A stretch of DNA of 64,000 nt, taken from assembly GCA_013397075.1 (NCBI GenBank), contig VWZS01000321.1, positions 2,070,236-2,134,235 of the forward strand, read 5' to 3'. Positions 13,601 through 24,629 of this stretch are shown here, piece after piece. This DNA is from Rhabdornis inornatus. Taxonomy: Eukaryota > Chordata > Aves > Passeriformes > Rhabdornithidae. The notes below the pieces were generated by a model. The model was not told where the DNA came from. It saw only the letters and a list, made by a program, of their open reading frames with translations, and ran no database searches. A program made the translations under genes and the position numbers. Numbering within the stretch: the stretch's first letter is position 1; each line of letters starts with the position of its first letter.

Positions 13601-15540
13601 ACATATTTTAATATTCTTTACGCTGGCATCTACAATTTAATGGGCATTACCACTCAGGAACACAAAGGATAAATTTATGTGTATAACTCCATGAGGTTTA
13701 CAGGGAGACTTCTAAATCCTGTCCTTTGAGTATTTCACTGATTAGATAAAATTTTTGTCCTTGTTAACTGTAGCTCCAAATTGCAGGTAAAAAAATCAGA
13801 GGTGAGTGTTACCTTGCAAGAGCACATTTACTATGGCTGTGCATATTCTAAGTGGAACCTATTAACAGTTTGGTAAGGGCAAACAATCATCATCAATGCT
13901 TTGCCAGGGGACTGATTTAATAGGATTGCTATTAACATTAAAGCAGACGAATTTTAAGAAGATTTTTAAAAATTATGTGGACACCAAAGCAGTGCTCATG
14001 GATATAAATGCCTCTTGTAAAATTAAATCAATAATAATCATGATAAAAATATAGCTTTATAAAACATGCAATAACAGTTAAAATAGCTTGCAAAAGTAAA
14101 TTTTACTGACAGTCAGTAAAAATCGGTGGTCTAGTAAATAACTTTGCCATCCTTGCACTAAGTAAAGGATAGATTATGCATTTTCTGAGGAGATTTTTCT
14201 CTCAGGCCAAAAATAGAGGAATGAGAGTTTGGGATTCACTATTTTGAAACAGACACTCTAGAGCAGAGAAAGTTTCATGAAACGCAAATGAAATATTCAA
14301 ATAATCTAAAAGCATACTAGATTAGCACAGCAAAAAAACTCAGAGCTGGTTAGGACCATGCAGTTGGGGCTTGTAAAAACAATTTTGTTCTTGTAGATGA
14401 AACATGAGTAAAGATATTCTTTCACCATGATTACACAATTACCACCATTGTTTTTTTACTGTGGTAATTTTTCTTGTTCTTTGACAGATGTGAGACCTTA
14501 GTACTTCATAAACTCAAATGTATTTATCTTTGCTGCATCAGTTGTACTGTAGATAATTTTCTTTAACTAATGAGCTATACTTTAAATCTGATGTGTTTCT
14601 ACATTGCCTATGAGTCAGCCAATCTGATTTAGACATTTTTCCCACCATTTTCAAAGCTAGCTCAGTCTCTTCCAGAGGGACACGCACTGCCCACAGCAAC
14701 CTTATCTTCTAATCTTGACAAGCACACAGCATACTTTTCTAACTTGTTCACACCTTCCTCATTCCAGTGAAAGTTGTTCCCTGTTGTACCAGCCGCTCCC
14801 AACTCAGCTAGAAATTCAATAAAGGAGGTTTCCTTCTGCAGGTTTTGAAACCTGAGTGACCACAGAATAATTTACATGGGGAGAAGCTCCTGAAGGAAAT
14901 CTTGCTCAGCCCCTCACTTAAGGCAAGCCAGCAAATCAAGGGCAGTAAACAAGAAAAAAACCCTGCAGAATACAGCAGACGAGTTTGAACATACACAGAA
15001 AAGTCATATACCTCCTGCAATGTTATAAATCCAGTTAAATATAAGTGTCCATGTACTGCTCTTTAGCCCAAGAAATGTGCCAGGAGATGAAGTGAGAGTA
15101 CTTACGAGCCATGCATTTGTCTGCCCTTGCAATAAATATTCTCTCTTGACAGACGTTATAAGCTAGGTTGTCTTCAGCCTCCACGGCTCCTCCTCATCAA
15201 GGGTCAGAGATACCCAAACCCTACTGCTTTTCCTTTTCTCTAAACACTGAGTTAATGAAAAAAAGATGGGAAAAAATACAGTTAAAGGTGTTTAATATAT
15301 GGTATGTGTTGGCAATCCTGAAGGCAAAGGTTTATTTGCATCTCCTAAGCTATCTCTTACCATAGCACTTTTGGAAAAGCCTCACGGAAGTGCTTCTGCA
15401 CAACACTTCCTTGTTCCCATCCAAAATTCAGCCCCGTTGATCATGGCTGGATGTCTCCTGCATGGACTATCTCCCCTTCCCCTTGGAGCACATTTGCATA
15501 GACATCCCTCAAGCCCCAGAGCATCACAACCTTTTCAAAA
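10623..15540. other. Non-coding stretch, no gene seen
   Basis: AT-rich DNA with a T13 run at 11983-11995. Two consensus-like + strand donors occur (CAG|GTAAGA ending at 10743 and CAG|GTAAGC ending at 11016), but neither has an upstream acceptor that leaves a sensible open exon; the first would give only a 16-nt microexon. No transposon recognised. Confidence 0.6.
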
Positions 15541-15544
15541 ATGA

Positions 15545-15851
15545 CTCCCATGGCTTTCAGGTGTGCCGTTAGAGCAGAAGCAAAATTCCCATGCTACAAA
15601 AGTTTGAAGGCTTTGCTTAAAACCTTACAAGGTGACTAATACAGGCTTCGCTACTCACAGAGAAAGTCTTCGCTCGAAAATTGCAGCTGAATTAAGCACA
15701 CCCAGTTGAGAAGCAGTTAAAAAAAAATAAATCTCAAAAATCACATGAGAAATACCTCACAGGCTGTACTTCACAAACTATTTCTTCTTCTGACGGGGTG
15801 GGTCAGGCTGGAACAACAGTTGTTTTTCCTGCTTTTCCCACCCAAACGGTG
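15545..15851. other. Non-coding lead-in to the minisatellite
   Basis: Mixed-composition DNA leading into the GC-rich repeat. It carries more CpGs than most of the window (for example TTCGCTCG near 15670), but no gene or transposon was recognised. Confidence 0.4.
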
Positions 15852-15955
15852 CCTCAGGCCCGCCATGGCGCACAGGCTGCGCTACCCTCAGGCCCGCCAT
15901 GGCGCACTGCCCTCAGGCCCGCCATGGCACGCAGGTCGTGCTGCCCTCAGGCTCT
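15852..15955 (+). repeat. CpG-rich minisatellite, about 3 to 4 units
   Basis: The word CCTCAGGC(CCGCCATGGC) recurs starting at 15852, 15886, 15911 and (truncated) 15945. Unit spacing is therefore about 34, 25 and 34 bases; the second unit lacks the internal CAGGCTGCGCTA-type part. Two copies carry GCCATGGCGCAC exactly and the third differs by a few bases. It stands out sharply from the AT-rich, CpG-poor surroundings. Open frames across it (for example 15745-16008) are by-products of the repeat and not a gene. Confidence 0.85.
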
Positions 15956-16090
15956 CCTCAGGGGCTTGCTCCCTGATTTTCACCTCCTCGTTCCCACAGA
16001 TGCGCTGACTCCAGCCTTTCCCTAGCAGCACAGTGACAGGACCGCCCTCTAAATTCCCAGATTGTCTTCCCAACTTTTGAAGACGGGAGC

Positions 16091-16660
16091 TGTTGGAACC
16101 CTGGAAACTGAGAGTTTTGAACTTTCTGTGCTGTCAGGCACTGACCCCCAAAAGAACACCACTTTTGACTTCAAGCCTTGGAAAAGGCTTCCAAAATTAA
16201 ATGATAGAACTAGAATCACTGGTGTGTAGTTAGAATAGAAGTGTGGTATCACATGGTGAACAATTTAGAATTTAAGGTTTTAAAATACAGAAATATATGA
16301 AAGGCAAGATGGAGGTTTTAGGGCGGAGGTTTCTTTCCTCACCTTCTTCTTGGGTCTAGGTAGTAATTTTTAATTAGATAGAAAATGCCGCACTGCGGGT
16401 CACGAGTGTTTGGTCATTGGCTCAAAAGTAAAAATAATTTAAATTTTAGTTTTTCATTGAACTGTTTAGCCTTAAAAGACCTTGTAACAAGAGAGATACA
16501 TTGCCATTTCTTAATTTTTAGCTTGTTAGATAGAAGTACTATAGCACTCACTACAGCATAGATAAGAATTAATAAACATCTAAGTCTGATCATGAAAATC
16601 TGTCTCTCGTGCTTTTAATCCCAACTCCAGCTAAAGAAAAAAAAGAAGATAAAAATGATA
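16091..16660 (+). mobile_element. Probable solo LTR of an endogenous retrovirus
   Basis: The segment begins TGTTGGAACCCTGG, typical of avian ERV LTRs. It has a TATA-like TTAAAAGA at 16472-16479 and, about 95 bases on, a poly(A) signal AATAAA at 16571-16576, followed by a T/C-rich U5-like part: the U3-R-U5 order expected on the + strand. The six bases GGGAGC occur immediately before (16085-16090) and again at 16661-16666, a plausible target-site duplication. No primer-binding site, polypurine tract or gag/pol frame lies next to it, so it appears to be a solo LTR left by recombination. The right edge is uncertain: the sequence before the second GGGAGC ends in TA rather than the usual CA, and a CA about 30 bases earlier (near 16628) is an alternative end. 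Family name not assigned. Confidence 0.7.
16571..16576 (+). promoter_or_regulatory. Poly(A) signal within the LTR
   Basis: AATAAA hexamer downstream of the TATA-like box, in the position expected for the end of the R region of an LTR. If the LTR is still active it could end or start host transcripts here. Confidence 0.55.
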
Positions 16661-18025
16661 GGGAGCAGCGACTGCTGTCCTGTGGTCAGTCCCAATCTGA
16701 CCCCTGCCCATGGCTGCTCACCGATCCCCTGGCATTCCCATACCAGCCTCCTATTTGCTGCAAATAAATAGGGAAATTAATTCTTTCCTTAACCCTTCTT
16801 GCCGTTTAAGAAGAGACAGAACAGACAATAAGATCCTTCAAATGGAAAATCATATGTTACTTGTGATTTCCTGAATTTACCAAAGGCTGGTTTTTTTAAC
16901 TCCATCCTCCAACATTAAAACTCCTTTAAATTTCTTTCTAATTATTTCAATTATGTTAAGGTATTTCTTAGAGAAGTATGGGTTTTATTGCATTATTGCC
17001 ATAAAAGTAATTAAAACATTCATCTATTACCTGTTCTGGACAATCACATTTGGTATAAAATTGGCTTTATTAGGTACATTATGAGGTAAATTGTTTCCTT
17101 TTCCTTATTTTCTTATTTTCCCTTTTATGAATTACTTTTCCATCTACAGGTTCAAGAGGTTTAAGAATGATAAATTCCATGTATCTACCAATCCAATAAT
17201 CTGCAATGCAATCTATTCCAATTAAAAAAATATCTAAAATCTAAACAATCTGCTCCAATCCAGATGAGCTAACCTTACTTAGATATTTTATTCAGATTCC
17301 TTTTATTCCAACAATGAGAAGACAATCTCTATAAGAACAAAATGAGTTAGCCCAGCAGTTATGAGAGAGTATTTGCTTTCACTGCCAACTTTGGTGCTTT
17401 ATGCTAAAGTTACAATTTTATTTTAGGATTGCATTTGCTTGTGTGAAAAAAAAAATTCTTTCTTGCTATGATTTTAAGAAACAGAGCTATTATTTTGGGA
17501 AAACATAGCTGTGTCCATTAGAACTAAGCATTTCCTTTGAATGTCTGACAATTTACTGGTAACCAGATCTCTCTGTACATAGAAATTTATATCTTACATG
17601 GCTGTACTTACTTGCTAAATGATAAACATTGAAAATGTAATAAAAAATATGAATGTGCAACATAATTTTAAGTAATGCAAAAGAAATAAATGCATAAATT
17701 TACTATAATTATACTTCTTTCATTTTATATGTATTTCTAAGCATATTTTTCCCAATTGGAATCAAAACAGTTATGTTCCAATTGAACAAATTTTTAAGTA
17801 AAATAGGGGGGGAAATAAAAACTCAGAAATCTAATATTCCTCATGCAGTACCCTTCAATTAAATAAATACAAATAAATTATGACAGCTTTATAACAATTC
17901 TTACTGATTTTAGGATTGCTTTACTAAATGCAATAGTGAAAGTCAGCAATTAATTATAGTGTCGTATATCATATTTGGAATTTTCGTAGTTCTAAATTTT
18001 CTTTCCTTCTTTTTTCCTCTTGCAG
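16661..18025. other. Non-coding stretch after the LTR
   Basis: Very AT-rich DNA. Around 17185-17265 there is a cluster of short CCAAT, AATCT and AATCC words without a clear period. No retroviral internal sequence follows the LTR. A T/C-rich run at 17995-18025 forms the acceptor of the next entry. Confidence 0.6.
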
Positions 18026-18415
18026 ACTTTTGCTTACAATCATCCTGCACCTCAGATTCCCACTGAGTCCACAAGGATTTTTATTGGACCTGGAGTACCT
18101 GCAGGATACCCGAGGTCTGCAAGGAGATGCTTGCCATCTCCTACCCTGCTGATGATGGCTGCAATTCCATTAAAACCTGGATCAATGCAGCTCTGCAAAT
18201 GTCTCTGTATTGCTCTGAAATCTTGGTTTCCTACACCATCTCCTGATCCTTGCATTGGGCTGGGCAGGGAGGAGCTCAGAGGAACCAACCAGGCAAACCC
18301 TCACCTGCTACATTGCAGGAAACAGTCCTGCCTTCAATCTATATACTGTAAAATTAAGGCAAATAAGAGAAACCAGCTTCACTGTGTTTCTATGGGTAAT
18401 TGTGTGATTTCCACA
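18026..18415 (+). other. Open segment behind a strong splice acceptor
   Basis: A long pyrimidine run ending TTGCAG (to 18025) is followed by an open frame of about 130 codons (starting TFAYNHPAPQIPTESTRIF) that ends at a stop at 18416-18418. A second frame is also open for about 40 codons to a TGA near 18150. There is no consensus donor inside; GG|GTAATT at 18396 is the best. The segment is somewhat GC-richer than its flanks. I do not recognise either peptide. It could be a terminal or lncRNA exon, but two open frames in one segment argue for chance or for non-coding RNA. Confidence 0.18.
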
Positions 18416-18418
18416 TAA

Positions 18419-21400
18419 AAACAGTTCAGTTTCTCTCTGCATCAACCTCTCTGATGCTGCAACGTTTTTAACCCTTCCCAATGCACTGGAGGGATAGGAA
18501 AGTTGGTCTGCAGTGCTATTAAGGCCGTATTACCACAGATATCTATATTTAGCACTCATCAAAAACAAAGAGCTCATTAAAAGGTTTTAATTAAGTTAGA
18601 AATTTATTAGAATTTCCAAGTCAATCCTTGATTAGATATTGTCTTTCCTTGTCTTTATTACTCTCAAAGATGACCAATATTCTGTCTAAAGCACTTTAGT
18701 CCCAAGAGAATATTCCCACACCTCTTGCTTGTATCAGCACATGACACATATTGGAAAGGTACCGTTGAGGATAAAATTAAATAGTAGGGTTGTAAAAAGG
18801 TTTTATCTCTTGCTAATGAGTTCATTCTTTTTTTTTTCTTCTTTCAATGACAGCAGATTAAAACTAGTGTGTTTAAATAACATTAAAGCATCCATAACTT
18901 TTATAGGTTTTGAATAGCAAAGACATCAGCAGGTACAAAAAAAGTGAACATTTCAGAGGATGATTTGCAAGCTGTTCTTTTTCAAGTTGTCTGTCACAGG
19001 CTTATTTCAAGGTTGTGCTGTCAATCAAAACTTACAAGACTTGTTTGAATTAGTTGTGGGGCTACAGGTGGGTGTTGGAGGGTGTGGTATTCTGTCACAG
19101 GTAAACAAGAGTCTTTTGCTGGCTTTGTAGAACTGAGATTAATTTCTAATTAATGCCCTGTTAATAGTTATCTCCAATGTCCTTAATCCTTCATGAAAAT
19201 TTGCACCTACACTTGAATGTCTGCTTACTTCCATCATCTGCACAGAAACATTTACCTCCCTATTACTTTTCTTTTCCACTCAGTCTCACCAATTTTTTTT
19301 CTAAATTGCTTCCTGATGGAATGCAAGTACAGAAAATACCATTTTTTATGTAAATCTCTGTAAGTAGATAAATTTATACTGAATGCTTCATCTTGCTTTG
19401 TTGCAACCATCACACATACTTGTAGAAACACAAGTGAGCTACTTGGAAAAAAGTTTGTTGTTTGGAATAATGAACAACTGAAACATTTTCAAAGTCTGTG
19501 TGAAACTTTGAGTCAAACAAAACTTTTCCCATTTGCTAAGAGTCCCAGTAAGAGCTCCAGTACACCTGAAGATAATTATTAGACTACAGGCAGAGAGTAG
19601 ATGTTGGGATTACATGTACCTAAGATGTTGCTGCTAAAAGAACAAAAGGATTTTTACTGAATTCTTATCAAAAAAAGACTGCTTGATACAACACTGTCAA
19701 AACATGGAAGCACTGATTTTTCCCAGCTCCACCCTGAGGGAGGAATAAAATTATTATCTCTTACAAGAATAATGAGAAAAGAAGATTAGTATCTCTGTTC
19801 TGAGAGTCCTCAAGGAAGATTTTTCCTTCACACAGGACATCTTCATAAATGAACAAAGCACACAGAGATCTAGACAAAGACAGAATGATACTTCTTCCCC
19901 CCCATTCCCTTCACTCAATAAACCTAATGGAGTTAGAAACTACATTTCCAAGTGCCTCTCTCTCCCCTTTGTCCTTTTTCGTGTGGCTTTTTCCATTGAT
20001 GTATCAATGGCTGCCCTTGGCTGAGAAAGGCCTGATGGTTTGGGCTATAGGCAAAGTATATGAGATAACAATGGTTTCAGCATATCAGAGTAGGAATGTG
20101 GGGAAACATTTGGGGCCTTCTGATGAAACCATTGGCTGGGAACTGAGCTTTAGCTTTTGAGCATTGAGCTACCAGGGTACATCAAACTTTTGCCTTTGTT
20201 TGAAAATCTGTAAAGAAAATTCTCCTTGATATATTTCTTCCCCATGCAGCCTTGATATACAACCTTCCCCCTAGAATATAAATTACTGGTTTAAAGCACT
20301 TGCAGAGAGCTAGTTTCCTCTTACAGGCCATAAACAGAAATGCAAATTGAGTGGCTTCATATTTTTTAAACAGCATTGCCCTTGCTGGAAACCACAAAAA
20401 TTCAATTGGTTTGGCACCTACTGGAAGAGCTGAACATTTGGAGGCTATCCAGTCACTTGGAAACTGTGGAAACTACATGTCCAAACTGGACAGTCATTCA
20501 CAAAGGCTCAAGGGCACCATATTAATGTGCATTACTATGGGCTGTGGCAGTTCTTGTAGGACCAGGAGACACCCAGCCAGTGAAAGAAATGCTGTACAGA
20601 AAGATTTTACTTCCTAATGCCATGCAAACACCCGGCACGCCAGGAGAGCCTCAAGCTGTGATTTCCATTTGGCCAGCAGTGACAAATAATGTCTAGGTAT
20701 ATATACCTTTCTCCCAGAGAGTACAAGCAAGTGTCCAAATGACATCTAATATTCTGTGCTGACAAAATAAAAACTCTATACATCCATAGCACAAAGTTAC
20801 TTATTCCCTCAGATGCCAATTCAAAGAAAGAACATATCTGCTTCTTTAAAAAAAAATTACAAGTGCAACCTCTCCAAAGATTCAAAACTTAAAGGCAGTG
20901 TTTTAGCAAGAGGGATGGTATTCAAATTTACAGCAGATGTTTCACCATTAATTAATTACATTTAAAATTACCCTAGAACAGCACAACATGACACTTATTT
21001 ACCCTTTCCACTCATAAAAAAATACAAAAATAATTTCCAAGTATTTGTAACATATGCAAAACTTAGATTGCTAAGATTAGGTTCTCTAATCAAAACAACC
21101 CCAAAACTCCCACGAGCAAGGACACACAGCTCATATTGAGTTTATATAATTGCCTCCCCTCCAAAAGACTTCTTGTGCCTTATTATGAAAACAACAGCTT
21201 GATAAAAAGACTTTCAAACCTTGCTTCCCTCAAAGGAAATGGACAGATACTTGGAGAAATCAGAAAGAGTGATTCTCCTACACTACCTTGCAGGACCAAC
21301 TAAACAGATCATCTGAACACTGAAACACGAGTACTTGTCTAGAAACACTTCCCAGAGTGGCTGTTATAGCATTCCCAGCCAGCAAATAGCTAAGTGAAAC

Positions 21401-24400
21401 TCATCCTTGTTCTTTTGGATACACAGACGACTCAAAACATACACAACTTCTATTTTTATAGACATTTTCCACCCTCTATAAACTGGAAAAGATAGCCTTT
21501 GCCTTGGTGGATACAAAGGATTCTCTTCAAACCTGTTTTGAAGCCACAATCTGAAGGCAAAAATGGTGGCTTAAGTCTTGGTGTTTGGAGGGGCTTTTTC
21601 TTGCTTGGCACTCCCTCCAGCCTAATGTTTGCTGACTGACACTCTTCTTCAGCATGTTAACATAGTCTCTGGCACCAGCATCTCAACTTGCTAATTTTGA
21701 GAAATGTGTTACTTTAAAAATTGCTGAGATTACAATGAAATGTGCAATAAAATTACAAGCTCTGCATGGAAGTGAGTGGTTGGCTATCATAATTCATTAC
21801 TGTATTTTCCCAGAGTACCTCTGAAAATGTGTTTGTTGTCAAACATGTAAAGGGATGTGTTGCTGACAAGCACCAGTCAAAAATTTACATCATCGATCTT
21901 GGATTTTACTGGATCAATACAGTTTGTCTTTGTTGTGTGCCGCAAGCAATTCTATGTCAAGCTATGTTTTTGGAGCACTTAAAATTGGCAGAGAATATGC
22001 CTTGTGAAGAAAAAGAGAAAGGGACAAATGGTAAAAATATACACACACGAATACATTTACACACATAAGAGTGATTCACACTGCCTACATTTGTCAAGAT
22101 CAAATACATTTTCGAAAACATGTCTGATTGAAAACAGAGCATCGATCCACATTTTTAAACTATGTGCTGCAGTGAAGTTGATTCCAGTTTACAACCCAAA
22201 GATAGAATAATGTTACCTACTGCATTTAATATTTGCAGTTCTGGGCTTTGGATATTGAAACACTGCTCCATAACAAGCAGAGGGAAAGGTGTACTGTAAC
22301 TCACAGATATTTATAACGTAGTTCACTCAAATCAGGAGATCCACACGCCCATATCTAAAATCCTAATCAAACCCGAACTACTAATTTTCAAAGGCTCAGA
22401 CAGATTGATTGACTTTCCTACGAAACAATATTTTTCACGTGTGTGCCCTTAACCTCACAGTCTTCCCAACAATCATCTGGGGAAGTCCTCACGTAGCAGG
22501 GTTGAGTACTTGTTGTCACAGCCCTGCTAACCTTGCAGAAAACACTGTGCACCATGCAGCAGCAAAGACAACTTCCAATTCTAATAAAGCAAAGGTTCAA
22601 ACATTTGCAAATTTTATACAAATGATCTGCAACCAGATTTACATCTTCGGCTAGGATGGATTTAATTTGCATAAATGACAGAAGGTGACTCAATATCAGG
22701 ACACCAGGGTGTATTGCACTGCACCCACTGCTGAACATTTCTTATTCTCTTCTATTTACCTGGCTCCACCTCCAGGGTAGGAGATCTGTGATGTCTCTTC
22801 TCAAAGAGGGACAGCATGAGCCTGACTTGGACATGCAGGGTGAGCAGGAAGGCAAAGCCATTGCCTCTTTACCCTTTTAGCTGCAGCAAGAGGTAACTCC
22901 CATGACAACTGTGACTTTACTCGTGCCCTCTTCTCAAAGGCTCTTGAGTGCTACACTCTCCCAGAGATATGTTTCTCTCTTGAACCCTGTGCTTAAACCT
23001 TAGTTTTCTGAGAAACTGCTAAACTGCAGCAGCATGGAATCTTAATACAGCTGTTTTTTCTCTTGTAGTTTCCTTCCATTTTGCAGGTTCAAATCTTGCA
23101 AATTCAAGTAGATTGTGAATCTCACACATTAACAACACATCTTAGAAGCTAATTAAAACCATCTATGTTTTAAGAATACCTTTTTAATGTGTCAAATGTG
23201 CTGTCACTTCATGCAAAGATGTGCAAAGATGTTTTCCTAGTGGTAAATCTGACTCACTGTCTTGATAAGTAAGCATCACTGTGAGTATATGTGATAGGCA
23301 TATGCTGCATAAACACGTCTCACAGAGATTTCAGCACCCTTAAATATCCTGAAAATGACAGCTCATCCATTCTTTTCCCCACCTCCCTCCACATTAAATT
23401 GTAGTTCCCTCACAAAGCAAGAGAAAATTTATGAACTTCCAATTTGAGACAAAGACCAAGATGCCATTTAATGTTAGAATTGAGTTCCAATTTACAAATA
23501 AAAAAATGTAAGGGGTGACATTCTCCTTCATGAACAGTTTACTGTTGCAGAAGATACTCACAATCTTATATTTATGTTTATAATTAATTCAAAACCAAAG
23601 TAAATTAGTGACCTATTTTTGGTCACTAGGCCAGTGATGCTTATAAGCAGAGCATAAAGTTGTCTTTTTTGCTGCTTGCTTTCCAAAGCAAGCATAAATA
23701 TTCCAAAAATATTACATATCTTCATATTGTTTAGCAGATTTATCCTTCCATTAACATGTTAAACCTGTTTTGTCTCCTGGCAATTTTATCCCAACTTGTC
23801 TTTGATGCTTTCAATTAGTGATTTGTGATTTATAAAGATCTATGTGAGGGTAGAATCCTACCTCGGAAAGAAAAATGAGCAAGACGTGAATTTTACTGCA
23901 TATCCCCATGATCAGCAAGAAGTCAGGTGCATATATCTGTCAAAACAAACTATTTCCTAAAGAAGATAGGCAAAAGTACGTATTTTTCTTCCTATTTCCT
24001 GTCAACCACACCTTTCAAAAAAGTGATGACAATCACTTTCTCTGATGCAACTGACATTTTGACATATATTTCTCTAGTCCTTATTTTATCTGAGACCATT
24101 ACTTCTTGCTCTGGAAAACAACCTCTGATTTCAGGAAGGACATTTTGATTACAAAGCACTCCTTAATAAAGAAAAAACCTTTAATGAAAATGTTGAAGCT
24201 GTTTAACAGTAATGTCTGCACAAAACTTTGGAGAGCTATTTTCCTTTTCCATTTGAACCACCCTGATTATTTGACTTGCTGGTGATACTAATGCAGTGGT
24301 GACTCAGAACAATGAGAACATGACAAAGGTTAGGGTACAAACCTGGCCTCTAGGGTCCTGCCATGAGGTCAAAAGATAATGACAGCCATGAAAATTTACT

Positions 24401-24444
24401 ATCCCTTTCTTATTTAATTAAGCCAGAGATCTCAATCTTCTTAC
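18419..24444. other. Non-coding stretch, no gene seen
   Basis: AT-rich DNA with stops in all frames; the longest open frames (about 100 codons, for example 19849-20160 and the minus frame 22418-22738) lack splice context or recognisable motifs. A short tandem duplication (GCAAAGATGT twice) lies at about 23213-23233. No transposon was recognised. Confidence 0.6.
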
Positions 24445-24629
24445 CTGGGCTCAAAGATAAACCCATAATTTTGTCCCCTGTTGTCAGATTTGTAGTGCAG
24501 AGTTTTCTGTAGGCAGAAATCCTGCACTGGCTGCACAGTGCCTGTGAGGTCGACAGAGAACGTCTCTGCTCCTCGGGGCAGACAGCACCAAGTGCAAGTA
24601 ACATCTCCAGGAGATTTTGAGTTAATTAA
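24445..24629 (-). other. Possible exon B2 (185 nt, open frame)
   Basis: On the - strand, an acceptor-like CATCAGTACAG precedes base 24629, and a near-consensus donor CAG|GTAAGA ends the segment at 24445. The frame is open throughout: 61 codons plus two bases, with protein-like composition (for example SPGDVTCTWCCLPRG early and KTLHYKSDNRGQNYGFIFEP at the end). Three CpGs (CCGAGG, ACGTTC, GTCGAC) survive in otherwise CpG-poor DNA. A second possible acceptor (CTGCCTACAG) would give a shorter exon in the same frame. I cannot name a family. The phase fits the upstream - strand candidate at 37385-37527. The acceptor's pyrimidine tract is weak. Confidence 0.22.

Noticed and set aside
15745..16025. 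Overlapping 87- and 75-codon plus frames rich in Pro, Ala and Arg
   Set aside because: They are products of the CpG-rich minisatellite; two frames and the opposite strand are open at once.
23083..23110. GGTTCAAATC, similar to a tRNA T-arm / B box
   Set aside because: No A box at the right distance and no cloverleaf pairing.
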